Part shown: positions 15,437 to 22,869 of the stretch, piece by piece | How the letters are laid out: each line of letters opens with the position of its first letter | Position numbering within the stretch: the stretch's first letter is position 1 | Source: Chloroflexota bacterium | Lineage (GTDB): Bacteria > Chloroflexota > Dormibacteria > CF-121 | Assembly (NCBI GenBank): GCA_005881235.1 | Contig: VBEQ01000150.1 | Location: forward strand, 1 to 30,109 | Reading direction: 5' to 3' | Length of the DNA stretch: 30,109 nt | Program-made: the position numbers and the translations under genes | The notes under the pieces: model-generated | Seen by the model: the letters and a program-made list of their open reading frames with translations, nothing else | Database searches by the model: none | Told to the model about the DNA's origin: nothing

Positions 15437-16409
15437 CGAAGTCCGCCTGCCCGATCTTGTGGCCTTCTTCTTTCTGCCAGACGGCGGCCGCGACGAAATC
15501 TCGAATTTGCGCGTCCGTCGCCCCGCCGCGCAGGAGGCTCTTGACGTCGTGCTCCTGGATCGAGAACAGGCAGGTCCGCAGGTGACCTTCGGCGGTCAGC
15601 CGGATCCGGTTGCAGACTCTGCAGAAGGCATCACTGACCGAGGGAATGACGCCGATCCCGCCCTGGCTACCGTCGCGAAACCGGAATCGCGTGGCAGGCG
15701 CAGGGCGCTGATCGGGCACCGGCTCGAGCGGAAACTCGCGGTCGATCGCCTCGATGATGTCGCGGCTGGCGACGACGCTCTCCATCGACCAGATGCCGTC
15801 GGCATCGAGTGGCATGAACTCGATGAAGCGGACTTCATAGCCCTCGCGACGCGCGAGGCTGGCGAAGTCGACGATCTCGTCGTCATTGCGGCCGCGCATC
15901 ACGACCATGTTGAGCTTGATCGGACTGAACCCGGCCGCACGGGCGGCCGTCAGGCCGCGCAGCACGCGCTCGAGCGCATCGCGGCGGGCCAGATCCTTGA
16001 AGCGATCCGAGTGGAGCGTGTCCAGGCTGACGTTGAGGCGCTTGAGCCCCGCCGACTTGAGGGCCTGAGCTTTTTCCTCGAGCAGGATGCCATTCGTCGT
16101 CATCGCGATGTCGAGTGACGCATCGATGGCCGCGATCATCGCGGTCAGCTCCTCGATGCCCCTGCGCACCAGCGGCTCGCCGCCGGTCAGCCGGATGGTG
16201 CGGACCCCGCAGTCGTCGACGAGAACGCGGGTGACGCGCACGATCTCCTCGAAGCTGAGGACTTCGTCGCGCGCCAGCCAGGGAAGGCCGGCGGCCGGCA
16301 TGCAGTAGACGCAGCGAAAGTTGCAGCGGTCCGTGACCGAGATGCGCAGGTCATCCGCAATCCGCCCGAAGGTATCGCGGAGATGCAGAACAGGTTTTGG
16401 GCTGGGCAC
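15399..16409 (-). CDS. moaA: GTP 3',8-cyclase, molybdenum cofactor biosynthesis
   Basis: MoaA is the radical-SAM enzyme that turns GTP into 3',8-cyclo-GTP in the first step of molybdopterin synthesis. From GTG 16409 it has 336 residues, the usual size. The radical-SAM cluster is ISVTDRCNFRCVYCMP, and IRLTGGEPLVRRG binds SAM. The C-terminal second cluster is in FCRVCNRIRLTAEGHLRTCLF, and the protein ends in the conserved Gly-Gly (MSQIGG). The frame stays open far upstream through the divergent ligase gene, but that part has no MoaA character. The GTG is 6 nt behind TATACT and only 18 nt from the start codon of the divergent gene. No other moa gene is in the window. Confidence 0.95.
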   Translation of the reverse strand: MPSPKPVLHLRDTFGRIADDLRISVTDRCNFRCVYCMPAAGLPWLARDEVLSFEEIVRVTRVLVDDCGVRTIRLTGGEPLVRRGIEELTAMIAAIDASLDIAMTTNGILLEEKAQALKSAGLKRLNVSLDTLHSDRFKDLARRDALERVLRGLTAARAAGFSPIKLNMVVMRGRNDDEIVDFASLARREGYEVRFIEFMPLDADGIWSMESVVASRDIIEAIDREFPLEPVPDQRPAPATRFRFRDGSQGGIGVIPSVSDAFCRVCNRIRLTAEGHLRTCLFSIQEHDVKSLLRGGATDAQIRDFVAAAVWQKEEGHKIGQADFVRPSKTMSQIGG

Positions 16410-16414
16410 GAACT

Positions 16415-16421
16415 TAGTATA
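16415..16421. promoter_or_regulatory. Shared bidirectional -10 element (TANNNTA) for moaA and DNA ligase
   Basis: The 7-bp TAGTATA reads TAGTAT on the plus strand (16415-16420) and TATACT on the minus strand (16421-16416). The plus hexamer ends 7 nt before GTG 16428, the minus one 6 nt before GTG 16409. The gap between the two start codons is 18 nt and holds nothing else. Confidence 0.62.
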
Positions 16422-16427
16422 TGGGGC

Positions 16428-17450
16428 GTGCAGTTGGGCGTCATGCCACCGTTCACCCCCATGGAGGCGAAGGTCCAGTCGGAGCTGCCCCGCGGCGATG
16501 CCTGGCAGTACGAGCCGAAGTGGGATGGCTTTCGGGCGGTCGCCTTCAAGGACGGCGATGAGGTCGTGATCCATAGCCGCAACCAGAAGCCGCTGACGCG
16601 CTACTTCCCTGAGCTGGTGCCGGCGCTGCAGAAGATCAAGCCGAAGCGCGCCGTCCTCGACGGCGAGATCGTGATCTTTACCGGGTTCGGCACCGACTTC
16701 GATGCCATGACGTTGCGCATCCACCCGGCTGCCTCGCGGGTGAACATGCTGGCGGCGGAGCAGCCGTCCACCTACATCGCCTTCGACCTGCTGGCCGATG
16801 GCGACGAGAGCCTCATCGAGGTTCCGTTGAAGACCCGTCGCCAGCGCTTGGAGAAATTGCTTGGCCCCAAACCTGGATCGATCTACCTCAGCCCGGTGAC
16901 GCGCGACCGCGATGTGGCGCTCAACTGGCTGAAGGAATATCGTGGCACGGGGCTCGACGGCATCGTCGCCAAACGGATCGAAGGCATCTACAAGCCGGGC
17001 GAACGCGCCATGATCAAGGTCAAGGAACAACGAACCGCCGACTGCGTCGTGGGCGGCTTTCGCTGGGGCAACGACGGCAAGCGAGTCGGTTCCTTATTGC
17101 TGGGCGTCTACGACGGCAAAACGCTCGAGTACATCGGCCACACGTCGGGCTTCGACGATGCGCAGCGACGCGAGCTGGTCGCGATGCTGGAGCCGCTCCG
17201 CGGCGGGACCAGTTTCGCGGGTGGCCGCGCTCCCGGCGGCCCGAGTCGCTGGTCGACGGACCGGGACCTGGCCTGGGAGCCGCTGCGTCCCGAGCTCGTC
17301 TGCGAAGTCGCCTTCGACCGTCTCGAGAACGGACGCTTCCGTCACGGGGTCGGCTTTGTCCGCTGGCGGCCCGACAAATCGCCGAAGTCCTGCACCCTGG
17401 CGCAGCTCAGGGCGGAGGCGTCCGTCGAGCTGAAGAAGCTCTTCGTCTAG
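16428..17450 (+). CDS. ligC: ATP-dependent DNA ligase, LigC type
   Basis: This enzyme seals nicks using ATP; LigC-type ligases serve repair, including back-up end joining. The 340-residue protein has motif I EPKWDGFRAV with the adenylated Lys31. It also has VLDGEIVIF (motif III region), STYIAFDLLAD, GLDGIVAKRIEGIYKPGERA (motif IV), MIKVKEQRTADCVVGGF (motif V), and a C-terminal OB domain with LVCEVAFDRLENGRFRHGVG and RWRPDKSPKSCTL. There is no polymerase or nuclease domain as in full LigD. Start GTG 16428 is set by TAGTAT 7 nt upstream; ATG 16443 is an in-frame alternative. The stop shares CTAG with the convergent gene. No Ku gene is in the window. Confidence 0.92.
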   Translation: MQLGVMPPFTPMEAKVQSELPRGDAWQYEPKWDGFRAVAFKDGDEVVIHSRNQKPLTRYFPELVPALQKIKPKRAVLDGEIVIFTGFGTDFDAMTLRIHPAASRVNMLAAEQPSTYIAFDLLADGDESLIEVPLKTRRQRLEKLLGPKPGSIYLSPVTRDRDVALNWLKEYRGTGLDGIVAKRIEGIYKPGERAMIKVKEQRTADCVVGGFRWGNDGKRVGSLLLGVYDGKTLEYIGHTSGFDDAQRRELVAMLEPLRGGTSFAGGRAPGGPSRWSTDRDLAWEPLRPELVCEVAFDRLENGRFRHGVGFVRWRPDKSPKSCTLAQLRAEASVELKKLFV

Positions 17451-17635
17451 TCGTCGCGCTTCTTCTCATGGCGTGGACGACCGGCCTCGCGCTCCTGCTT
17501 GGCCTCGTATGCGCCCGAAACTTCCCGATACAGCTCCTTGGGGTTGTCCTTGATTTTGCGCGCGACGTCCGTGAGCTTCTGCGGTGGCTCGGGCGTCGGC
17601 TCGCCGTCGATCGCCTTCGGCTCTGCCTCAGCCAT
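17447..17635 (-). CDS. Small hydrophilic protein of unknown function
   Basis: A 62-residue protein starting AEAEPKAIDGEPTPEPPQKL, then LTDVARKIKDNPKELYREVSG and a charged tail ending in KKRDD. It has no membrane segment, cysteine or known motif. The ATG at 17635 has GGGAGGTG 7 nt upstream on its strand; a longer frame to 17776 reaches through the promoter and into the next gene and is not used. It is read divergently from the CBS gene and shares the AT-rich promoter region 17665-17690. The last 4 bp (CTAG) are common to its stop and that of the ligase. Short charged proteins like this often accompany CBS/BON stress genes, but that is only context. Confidence 0.65.
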   Translation of the reverse strand: MAEAEPKAIDGEPTPEPPQKLTDVARKIKDNPKELYREVSGAYEAKQEREAGRPRHEKKRDD

Positions 17636-17664
17636 ATTCAGCACCTCCCTGATACTGCTACTGA

Positions 17665-17690
17665 CGATATCAAATTTTGATATAATCTGA
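17665..17690. promoter_or_regulatory. AT-rich divergent promoter with palindrome
   Basis: ATATCAAATTTTGATAT (17668-17684) is a near-perfect palindrome in otherwise GC-rich DNA. It is immediately followed by an extended -10, TGATATAAT, with TATAAT at 17681-17686. This gives a leader of about 47 nt for the CBS gene. On the other strand TTATAT (17685-17680) could serve the gene starting at 17635. The palindrome overlaps both, so it could be an operator. Confidence 0.55.
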
Positions 17691-17739
17691 GACTGAGCAA
17701 TAGAAGTCGCAATGCGAGCGGCCCCTGGGAGGTGCGCAG

Positions 17740-18156
17740 ATGAAAGTTCGAGACGCCATGGCCAAAACCGTGTCATCGGCCAAAAAGAGTGATCGGGTGA
17801 TCGACATCGCCAAGAAGATGAAGCAGGAAGATGCCGGGTTCATCCCCGTTGTCGAAAACGGTGGAACGATGGTCGGCGTGATCACCGATCGCGACATCGT
17901 GATCCGCTGCATCGCGGAGGGCCACGACCCTCGAAACGAAACCGCAGAGCATGTGATGAGCCGCGACGTGACCATCATCAGTCCCGACGATGACATCGAG
18001 CAGGCGGCCCGCATGATGGAGCGCCAGGAAATCCGTCGACTTCCGGTCGCCGAGAACGGCCGCCTGGTTGGTGTCCTGAGCCACGGCAACCTGGTGCAGG
18101 CGACCAAGAACAAGACGGCCGAGAAGGCCACCGAGGGGGTGACGCGGGGTGCGTGA
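17740..18156 (+). CDS. Two-CBS-domain protein
   Basis: A 138-residue protein made of two CBS domains: the first runs from KVRDAMAKT to GVITDRDIVIRCIAEG, the second from VMSRDVTIISPDDDIEQ to VGVLSHGNLVQAT. CBS pairs bind adenosine nucleotides and act as energy or stress sensors. This stand-alone type with ITDRDI and MERQEIRRLPV is common beside BON-domain genes. The ATG at 17740 has GGGAGGTG 6 nt upstream, so unlike many neighbours it has a normal leader. The next gene starts inside its last codons (8-bp overlap), so they form one operon. Confidence 0.92.
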   Translation: MKVRDAMAKTVSSAKKSDRVIDIAKKMKQEDAGFIPVVENGGTMVGVITDRDIVIRCIAEGHDPRNETAEHVMSRDVTIISPDDDIEQAARMMERQEIRRLPVAENGRLVGVLSHGNLVQATKNKTAEKATEGVTRGA

Positions 18157-18823
18157 TTTGAAGCAAGTCGACCTCAAGCAGGTCCGCGACGAGGTCGCCG
18201 ACCGGGTGACCAGGGCCGCGAAGGAGCTGGGAAGCGGCGCCGGCAACGCCGCCCGCGAGCTCGGCGCGACGGCCGAGGAATCGGTGAATACGCAGATCCG
18301 CAAGCAGACGGCCTCGGTGAAGCGCCGTCTGCCTCGCCGTGGCGGGCCGGGACGGTTCGTCGTCGTCGTCGGCGCGCTGGCCGGCGCGGTGACGGTCTAC
18401 TTTTTCGACCCGCAACAGGGACGCGCGCGAAGAGCGCAATTCATCGATTGGTCGGGTGCCAGGCTTCGTCGCGGCTGGCGCGCACTCGATCAAATCCGCG
18501 CGCGGACCGGTTCGAATGCCGCGGCCTTTCCGCAGAAAATGGTGAGCCTGCGATCGGCCCCCCGCCCGGCCGATGACCTGACGCTACGGGACCGGGTCGA
18601 GAGCGAAGTCTTTCGCAACCCCGACCTGCCGAAAGGTCAGATCAACATCGACGTCGAGTCGGCAGTCGTCACGATTCGCGGGCAGGTCGATAACGCCTAC
18701 CAGATCGCCAACGTCGAGAAGGCCGTCATGAAAGTGCCGGGCGTCGCCGGGGTCGAGAACCTGCTCCACGTCGACGGGACGCCGGCCCCCAACAAGGCGC
18801 AAGCCCGGGAGAACTCAGGCTAG
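18149..18823 (+). CDS. BON-domain membrane-anchored protein
   Basis: A 224-residue protein. Residues 1-60 form a charged, Ala-rich amphipathic region with DLKQVDLKQV near its start. A single membrane helix (RFVVVVGALAGAVTVYFFD) follows, then the DPQQGRARRAQF basic stretch often seen in YtxH-like proteins. The BON domain (~146-208) reads RVESEVFRNPDLPKGQINID and then VVTIRGQVDNAYQIANVEKA. BON domains bind phospholipid surfaces and occur in envelope stress proteins. GTG 18149 overlaps the CBS gene stop by 8 bp. A strong hairpin follows the stop. Confidence 0.87.
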   Translation: MRDLKQVDLKQVRDEVADRVTRAAKELGSGAGNAARELGATAEESVNTQIRKQTASVKRRLPRRGGPGRFVVVVGALAGAVTVYFFDPQQGRARRAQFIDWSGARLRRGWRALDQIRARTGSNAAAFPQKMVSLRSAPRPADDLTLRDRVESEVFRNPDLPKGQINIDVESAVVTIRGQVDNAYQIANVEKAVMKVPGVAGVENLLHVDGTPAPNKAQARENSG

Positions 18824-18835
18824 CTCGAGTCGGTT

Positions 18836-18865
18836 GGAGCGGTCGGATCCCCCGCCGACCGCTCC
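18836..18865 (+). terminator. Terminator hairpin between convergent genes
   Basis: GGAGCGGTCGG and CCGACCGCTCC form an 11-bp perfect stem round an 8-base loop, followed by CCTTT. It lies 12 bp after the BON gene stop and 22 bp before the stop of the convergent protease, so it can serve the CBS-BON operon. Confidence 0.7.
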
Positions 18866-18886
18866 CCTTTCATCCGGAAGCCTTCG

Positions 18887-20407
18887 TTAGCTGACGGAGA
18901 TCGTTTCTTTCTGCGCCCCGTTCGGGCTGGCGACGAGCTCCGGGACATCGGCGGCAACGGCGACCGCCCGTGCCTTGATCCGCCCCCGACGCCGCAGGCG
19001 CAGCGCCAAGAGAGTGAGAAGGGTCAGAAGCGCCGTAATCCCTAGCACCTCCAGCCCAGGGAGCTGGAGGCCGACGAGCACGGGTGGCGTTTGATCTTTT
19101 CCAGAGAGGACGGCGCTCTGCGTACTGGTGACCGCATCCCGCACATAGGGGTGCCAGGCGGAAAGCGTCTGCACCTGCGAGAGGAGCGCCAGTTCATGCC
19201 GGTAGTGATGGAAGTCATCCTGCGACAGCGCCTGGTAATAGAGACCGGTGAGCGTACCCGCCGCCGGCTTCACCGACGCCTTGGCGAGCGTCGTGCGCAC
19301 GATATCGACCGGGACGAAAAACCCGGGCCCATCTTCGACGCCCTGGGCATTCGTGAGCATGAAGGAGACCACGCCCAGCACTCGGCCGTTCGCATCCAGC
19401 ACCGGTCCCCCACTGTTCCCGTGGGTCACTTGGGCGCTGGTTCCCAACGCGGTCCAGCCGCTGTCCATGGCCCGTTGGTCCGTCAGTTTGCCGCTGCTCA
19501 ACGTCGGTGCGACTGTGGCGTCCAGTTGCGCCGCCTCTTCCAGGTAGCCGCGGCGAGGATATCCGACGACGTAAGCCGCGGCGCCCATTGATGGCGTTCC
19601 GGTTGAAAGGGCCAGTGCGGGCACCGATGTGACGTCGGCTTTCATGATGGCGATGTCCCGGCCGGGCGCGACCGGTTCCGCCGTCACGAGCGAGAGCCGG
19701 GTTCCGGTGTCCATCAGGTGCTGCCCGGCCTCGACGGCGCTGCCCGATGCGAGGTAGTACTTCGCGTCGACTTTGTCGATCGTGGCGTACTTGTCGACCC
19801 AACGGTCCTGCCAGCTGATCAGCTTGTCGAGTTGGCTGTCGTTCAAGGTGATGCCGGATTGTTCACGGACGAGCCGCTGGACCTCGGTGCGGCCCTCGGC
19901 CAGGCGGGCCGGCTTCTTCTCGAGATCGACGATGAGAGCCCGGATATCGTCTTTGCTGGCCGAAACCACGTGCGCGGCCGTGACCAGGTAGCCGTCTTCG
20001 GTCGCGAAGAACCCCGAGCCACTGCTCACCAGGCCGACGTCGTCATTGATCCGGTTCGCGCCAGGAACAAAGTACACGTCGGGGTTATCAAGGATCAGGT
20101 TGACGGCGGCCTGGTCGATCGCCGCCGGGGACAGCGAGAGCCTCCCGGCGCGAATCATCGCGATCAACTTCTGGTCCAGGCGATCCTGGCTGGACTTGGG
20201 CACCGTCGGCTCGGGAAAAGAAGCCGTCACCGCGTAATTGGCCTGGATCAATACCACCGCCGGTCGCGATGCCGCAAAGATCCGTTGGCCATCGAGCGAG
20301 CGTGGCACAGGATCCTGGGTGATCTTGACCGCGGCGAACAACGCGGCGTTGGCCAGCACGACCAGGGCCAGTAGCGCGAGCACCAAGCGCGTGACCAGGC
20401 GTTCCAT
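18887..20407 (-). CDS. Membrane-anchored trypsin-like (S1/HtrA-type) serine protease
   Basis: A 506-residue protein with an N-terminal membrane anchor (LVTRLVLALLALVVLANAAL), an extracytoplasmic protease domain and a second C-terminal helix (LEVLGITALLTLLTLLAL) before a basic tail. The catalytic triad is visible: His146 in VTAAHVVSAS, Asp251 in RDIAIMKAD and Ser332 in HGNSGGPVLD. A long helical insert with many charged residues lies between His and Asp. There is no PDZ domain, unlike classical DegP/HtrA. ATG 20407 has GGGAGG 8 nt upstream; ATG 20413 is too close to it, and an ATG at 20497 adds non-family residues. It could degrade or trim envelope proteins; the substrate is unknown. Confidence 0.85.
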   Translation of the reverse strand: MERLVTRLVLALLALVVLANAALFAAVKITQDPVPRSLDGQRIFAASRPAVVLIQANYAVTASFPEPTVPKSSQDRLDQKLIAMIRAGRLSLSPAAIDQAAVNLILDNPDVYFVPGANRINDDVGLVSSGSGFFATEDGYLVTAAHVVSASKDDIRALIVDLEKKPARLAEGRTEVQRLVREQSGITLNDSQLDKLISWQDRWVDKYATIDKVDAKYYLASGSAVEAGQHLMDTGTRLSLVTAEPVAPGRDIAIMKADVTSVPALALSTGTPSMGAAAYVVGYPRRGYLEEAAQLDATVAPTLSSGKLTDQRAMDSGWTALGTSAQVTHGNSGGPVLDANGRVLGVVSFMLTNAQGVEDGPGFFVPVDIVRTTLAKASVKPAAGTLTGLYYQALSQDDFHHYRHELALLSQVQTLSAWHPYVRDAVTSTQSAVLSGKDQTPPVLVGLQLPGLEVLGITALLTLLTLLALRLRRRGRIKARAVAVAADVPELVASPNGAQKETISVS

Positions 20408-20522
20408 CGACATGCCCTCCCTCGGAGACGCCCTTCTCGAGAGCCCCTCCTCCCGCCATGACGTTACGCTAATCCGCCGCCCCATCAATGTCATCACGGA
20501 AAACCTTGATGGTTTGGACGCC

Positions 20523-20528
20523 TAGACT
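20523..20528 (+). promoter_or_regulatory. -10 element for leaderless DUF763 operon mRNA
   Basis: TAGACT ends 6 nt before the ATG at 20535, placing the predicted transcription start on the A of the ATG itself. No Shine-Dalgarno is present. Confidence 0.55.
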
Positions 20529-20534
20529 CGACGG

Positions 20535-21617
20535 ATGCGCACCGGAACCGCCGATCTGCCATTGCACGGGGGCCGCGCCCCACGCTGGTTGTTCGAGCGC
20601 ATGACGCTGCTGGCGCGCGAGATGGGACTGGCCATCCTCTCTGAGGAAGGAACGCCCGGCCTGATGCGGCGGATCGCCGACCCGGTCTGGTTCCAGGCCT
20701 TCGGCTGCGTGCTCGGTTTCGACTGGCACAGCAGCGGGTTGACCACCACCGCCTGCGGCGCCCTCAAGGAAGGTCTGCGCGACCTCTCCCAGGAGACGGG
20801 TCTCTTCATCACCGGCGGCAAGGGTAAGACCTCGCGCAAGACGCCCCAGGAGATCGAAGCCGCCTGCTGGAAGACCGGTCAGGATGCGGTGCCTTTGATC
20901 CGCGCCAGCCGGCTATCCGCCAAGGTCGACTCCGCCGCCGTCCAGGACGGCTTCCAGGTGTACCACCACAGTTTCTTCTTCGCCACGGACGGCTCGTGGG
21001 CGGTTGTCCAGCAGGGCATGAACGAGGGGACGGGCATGGCGCGCCGCTATCACTGGCTCCCGCCCGAACGCTTCGACTCAGACCCGCACGCGGCGATCAC
21101 CGGCAACGCCAGCCAGCCAGTCCTCAACCTCGTAGCATCCGAGGCTGAGGCGAATCGAAGCGGCGCGGTGTCGCTTGCCCGGGAGAAGCCGATCACACTC
21201 CTGGGTGAAATGACGCGCATGCGGACGGTGGCGATGCCCCGCCATCACGAGGTTCGGCTCAGCGACCTGCATCCGGAGCGGCTGGCCCGTGTCCTGCTGT
21301 CAACTTATGAGCGGCAGCCCGAGGATTACACCGCCTTGCTGGCCGTTCCTGGCGTGGGCGCCAAGGCGCTCCGGGCGCTGGCGCTCGTGGCGGAGCTCAC
21401 CTACGGCGAGCCCGCCTCGGTGCGCGATCCGGTGTCGTATTCGTTCGCGCATGGAGGCAAAGACGGCACGCCCTATTCGGTGGACCGCGGGACGTACGAC
21501 GCGACCATCGAGTCGCTGCGACGCGCCGTGAACGAGGCGCGCGCCGGCCACAGCGAAAAGTCCGCCGCCCTGCGCCGGCTGGCCGGCGTCGAGCGCTCCC
21601 TCACTGCCATTAAGTGA
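20535..21617 (+). CDS. DUF763 family protein
   Basis: A 360-residue member of the conserved but uncharacterised DUF763 family, recognised from the N-terminus MRTGTADLPLHGGRAPRWLF and from FITGGKGKTSRKTPQEIE. FFFATDGSWAVVQQGMN and the C-terminal SYSFAHGGKDGTPYSVDRGT also match. VPGVGAKALRALALVAELTY is a helix-hairpin-helix-like element, which suggests contact with nucleic acid. It is coupled by GTGA to a polynucleotide-kinase-like gene, so a role in RNA or DNA end repair or processing is a reasonable inference, but no activity is established to my knowledge. Start ATG 20535 is set by family conservation and by TAGACT 6 nt upstream. Confidence 0.88.
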   Translation: MRTGTADLPLHGGRAPRWLFERMTLLAREMGLAILSEEGTPGLMRRIADPVWFQAFGCVLGFDWHSSGLTTTACGALKEGLRDLSQETGLFITGGKGKTSRKTPQEIEAACWKTGQDAVPLIRASRLSAKVDSAAVQDGFQVYHHSFFFATDGSWAVVQQGMNEGTGMARRYHWLPPERFDSDPHAAITGNASQPVLNLVASEAEANRSGAVSLAREKPITLLGEMTRMRTVAMPRHHEVRLSDLHPERLARVLLSTYERQPEDYTALLAVPGVGAKALRALALVAELTYGEPASVRDPVSYSFAHGGKDGTPYSVDRGTYDATIESLRRAVNEARAGHSEKSAALRRLAGVERSLTAIK

Positions 21618-22141
21618 TCCGCATTCCCGACTCCGCGCTCGTTCTGCTGATCGGCGCATCGGGTTCGGGCAAGTCGACCTTCGCCGCGCGCCACTTCGAT
21701 GCGGAGACGGTCATTTCGTCAGACCAGCTGCGCGGCGCGCTCGCCGGCGACGAGGGGGACCAGCACGCGACCGACGCCGCCTTCGCTCGGCTTCACCAGT
21801 GGCTCGACGCCAGGCTCGCGGCGGGCGCCCTGTCGGTGGTCGACGCGACCAACGTCGAATGGATGCGACGCACCGAACTCGTCAGGCGAGCACGACAGCA
21901 GGGACGCTCGGCGATCGGGATCACGTTCGACCTGCCGCTCGATCTTTGCCTGGCGCGAAATGCGGCGCGCTCGCGGTCCGTTCGCGCCGCCGTCATCCGG
22001 CGGCAGCACGATGAGTTGCGCCGCGGCCTCGACCGGCTGGACCTCGAGGGCTTCACTGCCGTCTACGTTCTGCGCAATGAGGCCGAGGTCGAGGGCGCCG
22101 TCGTCCAAATAGAAAAGGGCCCGGTCGCCCGGGCCCTTTGA
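21614..22141 (+). CDS. P-loop kinase of the polynucleotide-kinase-like (AAA_33) group
   Basis: A 175-residue single-domain kinase. The Walker A motif is LLIGASGSGKSTFAARHF. VISSDQLRGALAGDEGDQ follows as the usual acceptor-binding region, VVDATNVEWMRRTELVRRA as the Walker B-like strand, and an Arg-rich lid (LCLARNAARSRSVRAAVI). This is the layout of bacterial Pnkp-type 5'-kinase domains and of zeta-toxin-like small kinases. No antitoxin-like partner is present; the coupled partner is DUF763, which favours nucleic-acid end processing. The GTG at 21614 overlaps the DUF763 stop as GTGA. The stop codon lies inside a terminator hairpin. Confidence 0.85.
   Translation: MIRIPDSALVLLIGASGSGKSTFAARHFDAETVISSDQLRGALAGDEGDQHATDAAFARLHQWLDARLAAGALSVVDATNVEWMRRTELVRRARQQGRSAIGITFDLPLDLCLARNAARSRSVRAAVIRRQHDELRRGLDRLDLEGFTAVYVLRNEAEVEGAVVQIEKGPVARAL
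22114..22139. terminator. Bidirectional terminator overlapping the kinase 3' end
   Basis: AAAGGGCCCGG and CCGGGCCCTTT form an 11-bp perfect stem round a 4-base loop. It includes the last codons of the kinase gene and the first base of its stop. On the minus strand the stem is followed by TCTATTTGG, the better T-rich tail, so it can also end the convergent gene whose stop is at 22152. Confidence 0.75.
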
Positions 22142-22151
22142 CGACGGCGGG

Positions 22152-22784
22152 TTAGTCGCGTTCGCCGCAGGCGGTGGCGACCGCACTGACGGCGGTCCGG
22201 AGGCTGGCGAGCTGGGCGGTCCAGTTGACGGTTCGCAGGTCCTGCCACTGCGCGATCCACTGGCGCCAGTCGTCGGCATCATTGGCTTTGAGCGCCTGCA
22301 GGGCCGCGATGGCGGCCTGGCATGCGGCGCTTGGTTGCGGCAGGCATGCGGTGCGGGCGGCCAGCAGGGCCGACTGCCACGGCTGCGCCTCGGCCGCGTC
22401 TTCGGCTTTGTCCGCTGCGATCGCACTCGCCGAGGGCGGCAGTCCCGCGGCAGCCCGTTCGGCGGTGTCTTCGGCGACATCGGCCTGATGCAGCGCCTTC
22501 AGCTTGTTGATGGCATCCTGACAGGCGGCCGACACGACGACTTTGGGCGCCGGCCTGGCCGCCACGACCGGCTTCTGCACGGCCTCCGTCGCTTCGGTAT
22601 GCGTCGCCGCGGGCAGGGCGGCCACTTCGGCATCTCGATCGGCCTTGGCCACGGTGGTGGTCGCGGCGAGCAGGCTCACCAGGCTACCCGGCGCTTGAGG
22701 CGTGGCCCGGTTGCCGGCGTTCGCCGATAGCGTTGCGAGGGCGAGCACGGCGATCGCCCCCAGAATGATCGATTTGGTTCGCAC
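22152..22784 (-). CDS. Secreted Ala-rich four-cysteine protein, unknown function
   Basis: I do not recognise this family. The 210-residue protein has a signal peptide (RTKSIILGAIAVLALATLSA, then NAGN). An Ala/Val/Thr-rich, low-complexity stretch to about residue 85 follows, then a helical domain with four cysteines in two similar pairs (SAACQDAINKLKALHQAD with TACLP; SAACQAAIAALQALKAND with TACGE). The repeat suggests an internal duplication with two disulfides or one four-Cys unit. GTG 22784 has a strong AAGGAGG 7 nt upstream, so good expression is likely. It lies next to a Crp-type regulator that reads in the same direction. Confidence 0.75.
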   Translation of the reverse strand: MRTKSIILGAIAVLALATLSANAGNRATPQAPGSLVSLLAATTTVAKADRDAEVAALPAATHTEATEAVQKPVVAARPAPKVVVSAACQDAINKLKALHQADVAEDTAERAAAGLPPSASAIAADKAEDAAEAQPWQSALLAARTACLPQPSAACQAAIAALQALKANDADDWRQWIAQWQDLRTVNWTAQLASLRTAVSAVATACGERD

Positions 22785-22869
22785 GATTCGTCCTCCTTGC
22801 GGGGTAGTTCGTCTTCTACAACGGTGGAGGTCCAGCTCGCTTACGGCTGGCGAACGTGCGTTTGGCGTT

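Noticed and set aside
16410..17030. Upstream extension of the moaA frame on the minus strand
   Set aside because: Lies antisense to the ligase gene and has no MoaA-like residues; GTG 16409 fits family length and the promoter.
18509..18520. GGTTCGAATGCC, resembling a tRNA T-loop
   Set aside because: No acceptor stem, anticodon arm or D arm nearby; it is inside the BON protein coding region.
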